Assembly: GCF_000425305.1 (NCBI RefSeq)
Contig: NZ_KE384346.1
Coordinates: 11,193 to 60,737 of the forward strand
Length of the DNA stretch: 49,545 bases
Source of the DNA: Psychroserpens burtonensis DSM 12212
GTDB taxonomy: Bacteria; Bacteroidota; Bacteroidia; Flavobacteriales; Flavobacteriaceae
Reading direction: 5' to 3'
Made by a program: the position numbers and the translations under genes. The notes under the pieces are model-generated. The model searched no databases and was not told the origin of the DNA. It saw only the letters and a program-made list of their open reading frames with translations. Shown here piece by piece: positions 9,054 to 18,524 of the stretch. How positions within the stretch are numbered: position 1 is the stretch's first letter; each line of letters opens with the position of its first letter.

Positions 9054-10033
9054 TGTACGAGAACAACTATCACCATCAGGATTTAAGTCAGTTATCATTT
9101 TTAATAACAGGAGGGGGCGGTTTTATAGGCTCTAACCTTGTTGAATACCTCTTAAAGTATAAGGCTAAAAAAGTACGGGTTTTAGATGATTTTTCTAATG
9201 GACACCGGTACAATTTAACGGAGTTTCATGCCAATCCCGCTTTTGAGCTTATGGAAGGCGATATTAGAGATTTAGAAACCTGTAAAGACGCTATGAACGG
9301 GATGGATTATGTGTCGCATCAAGCCGCTTTAGGGTCTGTTCCACGCTCTATAAATGACCCTGCACTGACGAATGCAGTGAATATTTCGGGGTTTTTAAAT
9401 ATGATGGTGGCGCTTAAAGATTCAACGACGGTGAAGCGTATGATTTATGCCGCATCAAGTTCAACTTATGGTGATAGTCCTACCTTACCCAAAGTAGAAG
9501 ATACTATTGGTAACCCCTTATCGCCGTATGCAGTGACAAAATTGGTGAATGAGTTGTATGCTAATGTGTTTGGGATCACCTATGATACCGATGTGATCGG
9601 TTTGCGTTATTTTAATGTGTTTGGCCCTAAACAAAGCCCTGATGGTGCGTATGCCGCAGTGATTCCATTATTTATGCAATCGCTTAAAGATGAGGAATCG
9701 CCAAACATTAATGGGGATGGCGAGCAAACCAGAGATTTCACCTATATTGATAATGTGGTTCAAGCCAATGTGAAAGGCTTTTTTGCTTCAAAAGAAGCGA
9801 AGAACCAAGTCTTCAATGTGGCCTGTGGAGAACGGATTACGATTAACTATTTGTGGGAGTCTCTTAAGGCTGCTGCCAACTCTAAAGTGGATCCCATTTA
9901 TGGGCCTAATCGACAAGGCGATGTTAGAGATTCTTTAGCAAATATTGATAAGGCCAAGTCGCTATTGGGATACGAACCTCAGTTTACTGTGAGGGAGGGT
10001 TTGAAAATTACTTGGGATAATTTTGATGTCTAA
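9053..10033 (+). CDS. NAD-dependent UDP-sugar 4-epimerase, TviC/WbpP type
   Basis: A short-chain dehydrogenase/reductase family epimerase, 326 residues, that interconverts the C4 configuration of UDP-GlcNAc/GalNAc or their uronic acids. ITGGGGFIGSN is the NAD-binding loop, SSSTYGD holds the catalytic Ser/Thr, and SPYAVTK gives Y159 and K163. RYFNVFGPKQSP is typical of the WbpP/TviC group. With the upstream TviB-like enzyme the expected product is UDP-GalNAcA, an acidic building block. It overlaps tviB by 1 nt. A gap of 236 nt to wzm marks the end of this first gene block. Confidence 0.88.
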   Translation: MYENNYHHQDLSQLSFLITGGGGFIGSNLVEYLLKYKAKKVRVLDDFSNGHRYNLTEFHANPAFELMEGDIRDLETCKDAMNGMDYVSHQAALGSVPRSINDPALTNAVNISGFLNMMVALKDSTTVKRMIYAASSSTYGDSPTLPKVEDTIGNPLSPYAVTKLVNELYANVFGITYDTDVIGLRYFNVFGPKQSPDGAYAAVIPLFMQSLKDEESPNINGDGEQTRDFTYIDNVVQANVKGFFASKEAKNQVFNVACGERITINYLWESLKAAANSKVDPIYGPNRQGDVRDSLANIDKAKSLLGYEPQFTVREGLKITWDNFDV

Positions 10034-10091
10034 TATTTGAATTTGCATGGATTTTGAGCACTTTATAATAGTTTTATATCCAATTAACTTC

Positions 10092-10127
10092 ACTTCACAT
10101 AGCTCGCTTATTAAACTATGTTGAAGT
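10092..10127. other. Hairpin after the tviC-like gene
   Basis: An 11-bp stem, 10092-10102 pairing with 10116-10127 (one bulged T), with a 13-nt loop. It sits 59 nt after the epimerase stop. There is no T-run after it on either strand, so it is more likely an RNA-processing or stabilising hairpin, or chance, than an intrinsic terminator. Confidence 0.4.
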
Positions 10128-10176
10128 AAAATATTAAGTATGTTTTCGTTGCACAAAACTATATGTTTATGAGTTA

Positions 10177-10210
10177 TTTAGCTTATTGCCTTTGTTTTGG
10201 TTTATCTTTG
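10177..10210 (+). promoter_or_regulatory. Candidate promoter for wzm/wzt
   Basis: TATCTTTG at 10203-10210 is a full match to TAnnTTTG. The upstream element is weak: TTTA at 10177-10180, one mismatch to TTTG, 22 nt away. It lies 59 nt before the wzm ATG in the 236-nt gap, so a second transcription start for the exporter block is plausible. Confidence 0.45.
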
Positions 10211-10269
10211 GAATTAGTATATTAGCCCTATTAAAATTAGATTTTTTTTCTTAATACCAGTAATAAACC

Positions 10270-11115
10270 ATGGCTCTAGAGACTCGAATTTACCAAAAAG
10301 AGCGTACTATTAAGTTTGGTGCGTTATTAAAAGCGAGTTTAGGTGATATGTACCAATCACGTTTTTTGGCGAAACAATTGGCAGAACGTGATATTAAAGC
10401 CATGTATCGGCAATCGTATTTAGGTATTGTTTGGGCTTTTATAATGCCGTTAACCACAGCTGCTGTATGGGTTTTTTTAAACAGTAGCGGTACGATTAGA
10501 TTATCGGATACGGGTATTCCGTATCCAGTATATGCTTTTTCGGGAACTTTAATTTGGTCTATTATTGTCTCATCTATTAATTCTCCAATGCAAAGTACCC
10601 AAGCGGCAAAAGGGATACTCACTAAAATTAATTTTCCAAAAGAGGCTTTGTTACTTTCGGGTGTTTATAAGTTATTATTTGATAGTTCTATAAAAATTGT
10701 TCTTTTAGTCTTATTTGTTTTCTTTTATGGCGTTGGGTTTCAATGGAGTTTATTATTGTTTCCAATAGCCATGCTAGGAGCTATTGTTTTTGGAACTACT
10801 TTGGGGTTGTTTTTAACACCTATGGGTCTCCTTTATAAAGATATTGGTAAAATTATTACTTTTGGAATGCAATTCTTAATGTATGTTACACCTGTGGTCT
10901 ATGCTATACCTAAAACTGGTATTATGAGAACAATTATGATTTGGAATCCTATTACACCTATCGTAGTAACTGCTCGTGATTTGGTAGTTGGTTTTACACC
11001 AGAGTATATCAATTATTTTTTAATAGTTTTGGTTGGATGTATCCCTTTATTATTTTTAGGGTTGATTATCTATCGTATTTCAATCCCCATTATTGTAGAG
11101 CGCTTAAGTGCATAG
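10270..11115 (+). CDS. ABC-2 polysaccharide exporter permease (Wzm)
   Basis: A 281-residue inner-membrane permease of the TagG/KpsM/Wzm family. A cytoplasmic N-terminus has the family hallmark LAERDIKAMYRQSYLGIVWAF leading into the first membrane helix, and about six helices follow. With Wzt it flips or exports undecaprenyl-linked glycans. The ATG at 10270 is well placed before the interface helix. It is paired with the ATPase gene 65 nt downstream. Its presence together with Wza/Wzc/Wzy parts is unusual. Confidence 0.93.
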   Translation: MALETRIYQKERTIKFGALLKASLGDMYQSRFLAKQLAERDIKAMYRQSYLGIVWAFIMPLTTAAVWVFLNSSGTIRLSDTGIPYPVYAFSGTLIWSIIVSSINSPMQSTQAAKGILTKINFPKEALLLSGVYKLLFDSSIKIVLLVLFVFFYGVGFQWSLLLFPIAMLGAIVFGTTLGLFLTPMGLLYKDIGKIITFGMQFLMYVTPVVYAIPKTGIMRTIMIWNPITPIVVTARDLVVGFTPEYINYFLIVLVGCIPLLFLGLIIYRISIPIIVERLSA

Positions 11116-11180
11116 GAATATTAGTTTTTAGGTATAACAGAAGAAAGTACAGATCACAAACAAAAACGATTATAAATTAA

Positions 11181-12416
11181 ATGCTAAAAAGCAAGCGTAT
11201 AGTAACGGATAAAGAAGTTCTTGTTAAAGTGGAAGGCTTAAGCAAGAAATTTTGTAAAAATCTTAAAACAAGCCTCTGGTATGGCGTTAAGGATTTGGTG
11301 AGTGGCGTAACAGGATCAACGCAAGAACGTAAGTTGCGCTCTAAAGAGTTTTGGGCAGTAAAGGATATTAATTTTGAATTACGTAGAGGTCAATGTTTAG
11401 GTTTAATAGGGCATAACGGGGCAGGTAAAAGTACGTTGTTAAAAATACTTAATGGTCTTATTAATCCAGATGAAGGCAAAGTAACTATAAAAGGACGTGT
11501 AGGAGCGCTTATAGAATTGGGTGCCGGTTTCAACCCTATTTTAAGCGGTCGTGAAAATATTTATAATAACGGGGCTATTTTAGGCTTCAGCCGGAAAGAG
11601 ATTGATGATAAATTAGAAACTATTATTGAATTTGCTGAGCTCGAAGAATTTATAGATATGCCTGTGCAACACTATAGCTCAGGGATGAAAGTACGTTTGG
11701 GTTTTGCGGTAGCTGCTCAAATGGAACCTGATGTATTAATTATTGATGAAGTATTGGCTGTGGGTGATTTAGGGTTTATTTTAAAGTGTTTTAAAACTAT
11801 TGATGCCATTTTACCACATACCGCTGTGATATTTGTAAGCCATAATATGCCGATGATTTCTCGTATTTGCAACCATATCATATTGATGGAAAAAGGTGAG
11901 GCTAAGTTTCAAGGTGAAAATGTATCAAAGGGAATTGATTACTACTACAATAAATTTTTGACAGATGAAAAGGCAAATGTAGTTTTTACTGATAATTCAG
12001 TTAGTTTGAATAATGCTTCTGTTCTTAATGTTGAATGTATTGACAGTTGTTACAATATTAAATGGGGTTCGAGTATTCAACTAAATCTTAAAATAGAAAA
12101 CTATAATCTTACAAGAAAACCTTATATTTCTTTAGCTGTTTATGATAAAGAACAGAGAGCTATTGCCGAAATATATCCAGATAATCAAAGTTTTGATGCT
12201 ATTAAAAAGGACACAACAATTGAATATTTAGTATCATTAGAGCATATTTACTTGTCAAAAGGAATTTATAATATCACATTAAATGTTTCTGAAGATGCGG
12301 CATTTAATGTGCATTACAAATTACACAAAGCAATAACTTTAAAAGTGGAGCATGAAAAACAGATGTGGACACCATTTTTGCTTAATTCTAAATTAATAAA
12401 TTCTTCATCCAAATAG
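11181..12416 (+). CDS. ABC polysaccharide exporter ATPase with C-terminal glycan-binding domain (Wzt)
   Basis: ATPase partner of Wzm, 411 residues. Residues 1-265 are the ABC domain: Walker A GHNGAGKST at 77-85, signature YSSGMKV, Walker B LIIDEVLAVGD, then the H-loop SHNM. Residues from about 275 to the end look like the beta-sandwich found in Wzt proteins such as E. coli O9a Wzt, which reads the finished end of the chain. In those systems a terminal modification (methyl or phosphate) stops growth and licenses export. An FkbM-type methyltransferase is the next gene and is a candidate for such a cap (inference). Confidence 0.92.
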   Translation: MLKSKRIVTDKEVLVKVEGLSKKFCKNLKTSLWYGVKDLVSGVTGSTQERKLRSKEFWAVKDINFELRRGQCLGLIGHNGAGKSTLLKILNGLINPDEGKVTIKGRVGALIELGAGFNPILSGRENIYNNGAILGFSRKEIDDKLETIIEFAELEEFIDMPVQHYSSGMKVRLGFAVAAQMEPDVLIIDEVLAVGDLGFILKCFKTIDAILPHTAVIFVSHNMPMISRICNHIILMEKGEAKFQGENVSKGIDYYYNKFLTDEKANVVFTDNSVSLNNASVLNVECIDSCYNIKWGSSIQLNLKIENYNLTRKPYISLAVYDKEQRAIAEIYPDNQSFDAIKKDTTIEYLVSLEHIYLSKGIYNITLNVSEDAAFNVHYKLHKAITLKVEHEKQMWTPFLLNSKLINSSSK

Positions 12417-12428
12417 AGAAATGTTGCT

Positions 12429-13556
12429 ATGACCAAATTTAAGAATTCATTATATATAGAAATTGCTAAATCATTATCTAATAATTTTGGTATTGATAAC
12501 TTTGACCAATATCGTTTTGGAGATTATATGGGCAATGATAATGTTGGGGAGAATTTAAAGAAAAAAATAAAAAGACTAGCAAAACATATTTTAAACTATT
12601 ATCCTGAGCGTCAAAGCTATATTTTAAAAGCTGACGAGTTGATTGATCCTTATATTGAAGAGTTTGAATATATTTGGGATAACATTGGAGAAACGGATAA
12701 AGAGCTTGTGTTAAGTTTATTGGCTTATCGAGTTCTAGGGTATAAAAAAGTCAAGTTGCCAAGAAATAATAAAGCTTATTGGCAAGCCATAGAAACGGCT
12801 AAGTCTTTAGTTGACTATAGTGATTCCTATGATCCAAAATTCATGCATTTTATGTTGCATAAATTTAATTTACGTAAGATAGATTTTAATATTAATCTTT
12901 ATTTCTCAGAATCTCGTGTTGCTGTTGATTTTATTATAGAACAATATGCTTATAAACTAAATGGTCAAGTTTTAGTGGAAGCTGAAAAAAATGATGTAGT
13001 TCTTGATTTAGGGGGTTGTTGGGGAGATACTGCTCTCTATTTTTCTGATAAGGTCGGTTTAGAGGGTAAGGTATATTCATTTGAATTTATACCTGATAAT
13101 ATCAAGTTGTTCAATATCAATACTAATTTTAATCCTGATTTAAAATCTATTATTGATCTAGTTGAACACCCCATATCTAATAAGTCAGATCAAGACATTT
13201 ATTTTAAAGATAATGGGCCAGGAAGTAAAGTAGAATTTGAACCTTTCGAAGAACAAACAGGAACTGCCAAAACTGTTTCTATTGATGATTTTGTGAAATT
13301 AAGAAATTTAGATAAAGTTGATTTTATCAAAATGGATATTGAAGGAGCTGAACCCATAGCATTGGAGGGAGCAGTAGAAACTATAATGAAATTTAGACCG
13401 AAGTTAGCAATTGCTATCTACCATAGTATTCATGATTTCGCAAAAATACCTAAATGGATACTAAGTTTAAATTTAGATTATGAAATATTTATTGGGCATT
13501 ACACTATACATTCTGAAGAAACAATTTGTTTCGCAAAACCTAGAGTTAAAATCTAA
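12429..13556 (+). CDS. FkbM family SAM-dependent methyltransferase
   Basis: A 375-residue protein. The C-terminal half (from about residue 188) is an FkbM methyltransferase: VLDLGGCWGDTA is the SAM loop, YSFEFIPDN the acidic second strand, and FIKMDIEGAEPIALEGA the family signature. FkbM enzymes usually O-methylate sugar hydroxyls. The first 180 residues are helical and not recognised. The gene lies 12 nt after wzt, as expected for a glycan-modifying or capping enzyme that works with the Wzt sensor domain; that role is inferred from position only. Confidence 0.85.
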   Translation: MTKFKNSLYIEIAKSLSNNFGIDNFDQYRFGDYMGNDNVGENLKKKIKRLAKHILNYYPERQSYILKADELIDPYIEEFEYIWDNIGETDKELVLSLLAYRVLGYKKVKLPRNNKAYWQAIETAKSLVDYSDSYDPKFMHFMLHKFNLRKIDFNINLYFSESRVAVDFIIEQYAYKLNGQVLVEAEKNDVVLDLGGCWGDTALYFSDKVGLEGKVYSFEFIPDNIKLFNINTNFNPDLKSIIDLVEHPISNKSDQDIYFKDNGPGSKVEFEPFEEQTGTAKTVSIDDFVKLRNLDKVDFIKMDIEGAEPIALEGAVETIMKFRPKLAIAIYHSIHDFAKIPKWILSLNLDYEIFIGHYTIHSEETICFAKPRVKI

Positions 13557-13561
13557 TTTAA

Positions 13562-14635
13562 ATGATACATGTTACTAAAACTTTTTTGCCTCCTCAAAAA
13601 GAATATCAAGAAATTCTTAAAAGAGCATGGGAATCAAGTTGGATAACGAATAGAGGTGTTTTAGTTAAGGAATTAGAGGCTAAACTGAAACAAAAACTGG
13701 GTATAGAAAATTTGACTTTAACGACTAATGGTACTATCCCAATTCAAATAGCTATTAAAGGTTTGAAATTGAAAGGAGAAATAATAACCACACCTTTTAG
13801 TTATGTCGCAACAACTTCAAGTATTGTTTGGGAAGGGTGTGAACCTATTTTTGTAGATATAGATCCAGATTACTTAACAATCGACGAGCAAAAGATCGAA
13901 GAAGCCATAACTTCAAATACTTGCGCTATATTAGCTACCCACGTATTTGGTAATCCTTGTAATGTTGATTTTATAAATAAAATAGCTCAAAAACATAATT
14001 TGAAAGTTATTTATGATGCTGCTCATTGTTTTGGTGTCGAATACAATGGTCAATCTATTTTAAATTATGGTGATGTAAGTACTTTGAGTTTTCATGCAAC
14101 TAAAATATTTCATACAGGAGAGGGAGGCGCTTTTGTTGCAAAATCCTCAAAACTTCATACTGATTTATATTATCATCACAATTTTGGTCACAATGGTCCA
14201 GATATATTTATGGGAATAGGTATAAATGCTAAAATGAGTGAATTACAAGCAGCAATGGGTTTAGCTGTGTTGCCTTACAGTGAAGAGATATTTGAAAGCA
14301 GGAAATCTGTAGTAAATTATTATGACCTACTTTTAAATCATTTAGAAGTTAATTTTCTTAAAATTAGAGAGGGTACAAAATGGAATTATTGTTATTACCC
14401 TTTAATTTTTAAAAACGAAAAGCAATTACTCAAAGTAAAAGACGCCTTAGCTCAAAACGGTGTCTTCCCAAGACGTTATTTTTATCCTTCCCTAAATACT
14501 TTAGATTATGTCAAAGTTCAGGAAATGCCAATTTCTGAATCGATAAGTAAACGTATTCTTTGTTTACCCTTGTATTTCGGTTTAGAAAGAAATGAGATTG
14601 AAACGATCGTAAAAGTTATTGAAAATAATTTATGA
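13562..14635 (+). CDS. DegT/DnrJ/EryC1/StrS sugar aminotransferase
   Basis: A PLP-dependent aminotransferase of 357 residues that transfers an amino group to a keto nucleotide sugar, typically making a 4-amino-4,6-dideoxy sugar (VioA/DesI-like), or at C3. The internal-aldimine lysine is K181 in FHATKIFHTGEGG, D152 in YDAAHCFG contacts the PLP ring nitrogen, and the N-terminal motif SSWITNRGVL is present. No 4,6-dehydratase or dTDP-sugar genes are visible, so its keto-sugar must come from elsewhere in the genome. The stop overlaps the sulfotransferase start (ATGA). Confidence 0.88.
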   Translation: MIHVTKTFLPPQKEYQEILKRAWESSWITNRGVLVKELEAKLKQKLGIENLTLTTNGTIPIQIAIKGLKLKGEIITTPFSYVATTSSIVWEGCEPIFVDIDPDYLTIDEQKIEEAITSNTCAILATHVFGNPCNVDFINKIAQKHNLKVIYDAAHCFGVEYNGQSILNYGDVSTLSFHATKIFHTGEGGAFVAKSSKLHTDLYYHHNFGHNGPDIFMGIGINAKMSELQAAMGLAVLPYSEEIFESRKSVVNYYDLLLNHLEVNFLKIREGTKWNYCYYPLIFKNEKQLLKVKDALAQNGVFPRRYFYPSLNTLDYVKVQEMPISESISKRILCLPLYFGLERNEIETIVKVIENNL

Positions 14636-15510
14636 ATAAAAAGCAGTTTTTTATTTTAGGAAATCCAAGGTCAGGAACTAGCCTATTGCGATTAATGTTA
14701 AATAACCATTCTAATATTACTGTTCCACCAGAGTGCGGTTTTTTATTATGGCTGGCTCAAAAGTATAATTCTTGGAATGTTATAAATATAAATAAAATAG
14801 ATATTGATAACTTCATTAGTGATGTACAAGCTTCTAAGAAATTTGAAACTTGGAATATTTCTAATTTGTCATTATTTGAAGTAATATCTAGAAATCAACC
14901 AAAGAATTATATTGAATTAGTGCAATGTGTTTATTTAGCTTATGCGAAATTAGACGATAAAGAACCACAGTTTTTAGGAGATAAAAATAATTATTATATA
15001 AATCACTTAGAAGATATAATTACAATCATTCCAGATAGCTACATTATTCATTTGGTCAGAGATGGTAGAGATGTCGCAAATTCTTATCGTGAAATTAATG
15101 GAATTTCAAAAGCTTATAAGTATAAGCCAACTTTACCTTATTCTATATCTGAAATTGCAAACGATTGGAATAAAGCGAATCTAAGTATATTTGATTTCTT
15201 TCACAATTATAAAAACTACATATATATTAGGTACGAAGATTTAGTTTTAAATTCTGAAAAAACTTTGAATGAAATTTTAAATAAACTTGGTTTGACATTT
15301 GAGACTGAGATGAAGGAGTTTTATATTTCTAATGCTCTTAGAAAAATAGAGCCTGAAGAAACTATTGCATGGAAATTAAAGACTTTGAGTCCTTTAGACC
15401 CCTCAAATATTGGGATATATAAAAAAAAATTATCTTTAACTGAAATTGAAGAATTTAATGAAATTGCAAAAAAATCTTTAAAATTATTTGATTATAATAC
15501 TGAGTGTTAG
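14632..15510 (+). CDS. Sulfotransferase family protein (PAPS-dependent)
   Basis: A 292-residue protein of the Sulfotransfer superfamily. GNPRSGTSLL at residues 10-19 is the 5'-phosphosulfate loop, and HLVRDGRDVANSY is the 3'-phosphate-binding motif. It probably sulfates a sugar hydroxyl or amino group, consistent with the acidic sulfated glycans common in marine flavobacteria. It is translationally coupled to the aminotransferase by a 4-nt overlap. The gene and its neighbours to about 16.2 kb look even more AT-rich than the start of the locus (impression, not computed). A region of broken genes follows. Confidence 0.85.
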   Translation: MNKKQFFILGNPRSGTSLLRLMLNNHSNITVPPECGFLLWLAQKYNSWNVININKIDIDNFISDVQASKKFETWNISNLSLFEVISRNQPKNYIELVQCVYLAYAKLDDKEPQFLGDKNNYYINHLEDIITIIPDSYIIHLVRDGRDVANSYREINGISKAYKYKPTLPYSISEIANDWNKANLSIFDFFHNYKNYIYIRYEDLVLNSEKTLNEILNKLGLTFETEMKEFYISNALRKIEPEETIAWKLKTLSPLDPSNIGIYKKKLSLTEIEEFNEIAKKSLKLFDYNTEC

Positions 15511-15511
15511 A

Positions 15512-15633
15512 TTACAATGTTATAATCAAGTTTCATCTTTAGAGTAAACTTTAAAAGCATTATCTCTCAAAAAAACAAATTTTCATTTGAAGTTAATCTT
15601 TCCGAAGAATCGATTGCTACGGAAAATCTATAA
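15512..15633 (+). pseudogene. Remnant of a GT2 glycosyltransferase N-terminus
   Basis: Right after the sulfotransferase stop one frame reads LQCYNQVSSLE before a stop at 15542. A second frame then reads SIISQKNKFSFEVNLSEESI up to a stop at 15631. Put together they resemble the start of a GT2 enzyme (CYNQ, then SILSQKTxFxFE). The gene is frameshifted and truncated. The match is short, so the family call is tentative. Confidence 0.45.
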
Positions 15634-15667
15634 TATGTATATTCGTCACAGATAGTGAGATATAATT

Positions 15668-16247
15668 AATGAACCAAAATTAAGTATCGTTATTCTATGT
15701 TATAACATAGTAGATTTTGTTAAAGAGGCATTAGCCTCTGCACTTAATTTTTCTAATCAAAATACTATAGAAATTATAATGGTTAATGAGGGTTCAAATA
15801 AAAATAAAGTATTGTTATTAGATTACATATTTTCAAAGCGAAAATTGTAACAAGCAAAACTGTTGAGGGGTAAAGTGATTGGTTATTACAATTTAGAAGC
15901 TCAATTAGATAATTTAAAAAAACGAAAAATTATATGGACTGCTTTAAAATCTGAAAAGTCTTTAAAATCAATTTCAAAATGTTTCAAAAACTACTATGGT
16001 TGTTGATAATGATTTAATGGTAAAGATGTTTGGTGATTATAATAATAGAAATAATATTACCGTTTTGACATCTGTAGTTTCTAATTATATGGAGACTAAT
16101 ACTTAGGGTTTTCAACGAGAATGGGACTTACTGAAAGATACGTAGCAATCATTTCCTAGTTTTAAGTTTGTTTCTTTTAGTGCCTACGGCATAGAAGAAA
16201 TGTTTTTACAAGGACAACTGTTTTATAAAATAATAAAAAATGTCTAA
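15668..16247 (+). pseudogene. Decayed GT2 glycosyltransferase gene
   Basis: An open frame from 15674 to a stop at 15848 codes PKLSIVILCYNIVDFVKEAL and then TIEIIMVNEGS, a clear GT2 (GT-A fold) N-terminus with the usual CYN and V-N-x-G-S strands. It is followed by a shifted piece (15875-16006) and a third frame (15996-16247) with in-frame stops at 16104 and 16143. The last frame ends in a TAA overlapping the next gene's start by 8 nt, the spacing of an old operon member. The usual start codon is missing. The C-terminal third is not recognisable on its own, so these could be pieces of two genes. Confidence 0.72.
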
Positions 16248-17172
16248 AGTCCAAAAACCATTAGTAAGTGTCAGGTTGATGGTTTATAATAATGAACCCT
16301 ATATTCGAGAGGCAGTTGAGAGCATTCTAAGGCAAAAAACTAGCTTTAAAGTTGAGATAGTTGTGGGTGATGATTTTTCTACCGATAATACCTTAGACAT
16401 CATTAAATCGTACGAATGCACAGAAAATGTCTATTTTAATATTTTAGACCGCCCGATTGGAGGTGAATATTGGAAAGATAGGCGGCGATTAGGAAGACTC
16501 TATAATTTTAAAAATATTATAGATAACTGTCAAGGTAAATATATTGCATTATTAGATGGGGATGATTACTGGACTGATGCATTAAAATTACAAAAACAAG
16601 TGGATTTTTTGGAGGAAAACCAAGATTTCGCTATTTGTTTTCATAATGTAATTGAATACAATACATTTGATGGCAGTAAAAAACTATTACCAGATTGTAA
16701 AGAAAATAGAATCTATAGTATTGAAGATTATATTATAAATAACCTAACGGCTTCTTGTTCTATTATGTTTAAAAAAAATGTAATTGGTCATGAATTACCG
16801 AAATGGTTTATTAAATCTCCTTTTGGAGATTTGGCCATTGTACTAATGGTACTAAAGGAATCAAATAGTAAGGCCATGGTATTATCTGGTGAAATGGGAT
16901 TTTATAGAATACACGCCAATGGGATTCATGGTAAGCTATATAAAAACAAAAAAGAATTTAGAAAAGCTTTTTATCAACATTTAAAATTTACAAGAAAAAT
17001 AGCTAAAGATCTATTGTTTGATTCCCAATATCGTCCAGTTTTATATACAAAAAAGAAAAATTCGGCTTTAAAAATATCAAAATTTAACAAGCAATACAAT
17101 TATCATATTTCAGGATTTTATTATAAAATGTTGTCGAAATATTATAATTATAAATCGAAACAATATCTATGA
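16240..17172 (+). CDS. GT2 family glycosyltransferase
   Basis: A 310-residue inverting GT-A enzyme. PLVSVRLMVYNNEPYIREAV is the nucleotide-binding first strand and helix, VGDDFSTDNT the second conserved block, and LLDGDDYW (D106-G-D108-D109) the metal-binding DxD-type motif. WTDALKLQKQVDFLE is typical of the WcaA/EpsE-like subgroup. It should add one sugar to the lipid-linked chain on the cytoplasmic face. The C-terminal part is lysine- and tyrosine-rich without membrane helices. The start overlaps the end of the decayed GT2 gene. Donor and acceptor cannot be named. Confidence 0.87.
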   Translation: MSKVQKPLVSVRLMVYNNEPYIREAVESILRQKTSFKVEIVVGDDFSTDNTLDIIKSYECTENVYFNILDRPIGGEYWKDRRRLGRLYNFKNIIDNCQGKYIALLDGDDYWTDALKLQKQVDFLEENQDFAICFHNVIEYNTFDGSKKLLPDCKENRIYSIEDYIINNLTASCSIMFKKNVIGHELPKWFIKSPFGDLAIVLMVLKESNSKAMVLSGEMGFYRIHANGIHGKLYKNKKEFRKAFYQHLKFTRKIAKDLLFDSQYRPVLYTKKKNSALKISKFNKQYNYHISGFYYKMLSKYYNYKSKQYL

Positions 17173-17200
17173 TAATAATTTTGTTGATTTCAAGAGTAAT

Positions 17201-18358
17201 ATGACTCAAGCAAATGGTTTTAAAAAACTACTATTTATATCAGATAACGATGGCGCTTCTTGGGGAGGCAGTGAGATTTTATGGAGTGAGGCGGCCAAAG
17301 TTTTATCCAATACCCATACTGTTGATGCATTGGTAAAACAATGGGATCGACGTCCACAGGCATGGAATTCTTTGGTGGAAGCGGGCGTGCATTTGTATTT
17401 TAGATCATCAAAACATAAAAATAGGTTAATAAAACGCATTGCTAATAAATTATTGAATTCTAAGGATGTCTATAGTGCTAGTCCTTTTCAAAACGTACCA
17501 GAATTGAAGCGTTATGATTTGGCTGTAATTTCTTTATGTGATAGCATGAACCGTAGCTTGCCAAGCTATACCAAAGTTTTACAAGACAAAAGTGTGCCTT
17601 ATGTGCTTTTAGTGCAATTGGCTACAGATTTAAGAATGGTGACCGATGGTACATTAGAAGCTTTACTGAGAAGCTATGAAGGAGCTAAACTGGTTTGTTT
17701 TTTAAATGGAGATAATGCAGAGCTTACCCAACGTATGCTTGGCGTTACGTTACAGCGCGTGAAATATGTCAATAATCCTTTTATACATAATCAAGCGTAT
17801 TTGCCGTATTCGGGTACAAGAGATAAGTATACCTTAGCTTGTGTTGCCAATTTAAAAACGTTTCACAAGGGCCAAGATTTACTATTGACAGTACTAGGAC
17901 AAGAGAAATGGAAATCTCGGCCCATACAGCTGCAGCTTTATGGAGGAGGTGTAAACAGGAAACAGTTAGAGAGACTGGTCACGAGATATGGATTGGAAGA
18001 AAAGGTGCTGTTTATGGGATATGAAGTAGATAAAATCAAAATTTGGGCGCATAATATGGGCTGTATTTTGCCTTCTCGTATGGAAGGGCAATCCTTGGCA
18101 ATGTTAGAGGCTATGTCTTTTGGGCGTATGGTGATTAGTACTGCGGTAGGTGACGCTGAGCGTCTTGTAGTTGATGGTAAAACTGGATTTATAGCGCATA
18201 GTTTTACTTCTAGAGCCTTAGATGCTGCTTTGGAGCGTGCTTGGTCTAACCGAGAGAATTGGGAATCTTTAGGAATTGTTTCTCGAGACCACCTCAATTC
18301 ATTAGTGACTGAGAATCCCATAGATGACTTTGTTACTGTTATTGAAAACCTCGATTAA
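17201..18358 (+). CDS. GT4 family glycosyltransferase
   Basis: A 385-residue GT-B retaining glycosyltransferase. The N-terminal domain starts LLFISDNDGASWGGSEILWSEAA, with the glycine-rich GGSE loop that binds the acceptor side. The C-terminal donor-binding domain has the Glu-x7-Glu motif EGQSLAMLE followed by AMSFG. An upper-level acceptor is likely, as for other capsule GT4 enzymes. It lies 28 nt after the GT2 gene and before a 166-nt gap that may hold a promoter. Confidence 0.87.
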   Translation: MTQANGFKKLLFISDNDGASWGGSEILWSEAAKVLSNTHTVDALVKQWDRRPQAWNSLVEAGVHLYFRSSKHKNRLIKRIANKLLNSKDVYSASPFQNVPELKRYDLAVISLCDSMNRSLPSYTKVLQDKSVPYVLLVQLATDLRMVTDGTLEALLRSYEGAKLVCFLNGDNAELTQRMLGVTLQRVKYVNNPFIHNQAYLPYSGTRDKYTLACVANLKTFHKGQDLLLTVLGQEKWKSRPIQLQLYGGGVNRKQLERLVTRYGLEEKVLFMGYEVDKIKIWAHNMGCILPSRMEGQSLAMLEAMSFGRMVISTAVGDAERLVVDGKTGFIAHSFTSRALDAALERAWSNRENWESLGIVSRDHLNSLVTENPIDDFVTVIENLD

Positions 18359-18486
18359 ATAATGAATTGACTAGCAGGTTAGAATTATATAAAAATGCCC
18401 ATTTTTTTATCCTTTAAAAGGTGTTATGGCCTCTTTACGTTATGAATTTGTTTTAAAATTTCACCAATATTTTAGCACTAATGGTT

Positions 18487-18494
18487 TATGTTTG
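18487..18494 (+). promoter_or_regulatory. Possible promoter -7 box
   Basis: TATGTTTG fits TAnnTTTG and lies 30 nt before the ATG of the 18525 gene in a 166-nt gap. I see no convincing TTTG element at the proper distance upstream, so this is only a candidate internal promoter. Confidence 0.3.
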
Positions 18495-18524
18495 TAACAT
18501 AAATAAATTGCACTTAAGCTATAT

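Noticed and set aside
18426-18497. 23-residue ORF in the gap before the NKWYS-like gene
   Set aside because: Too short and overlaps the candidate promoter box. No homology can be argued.
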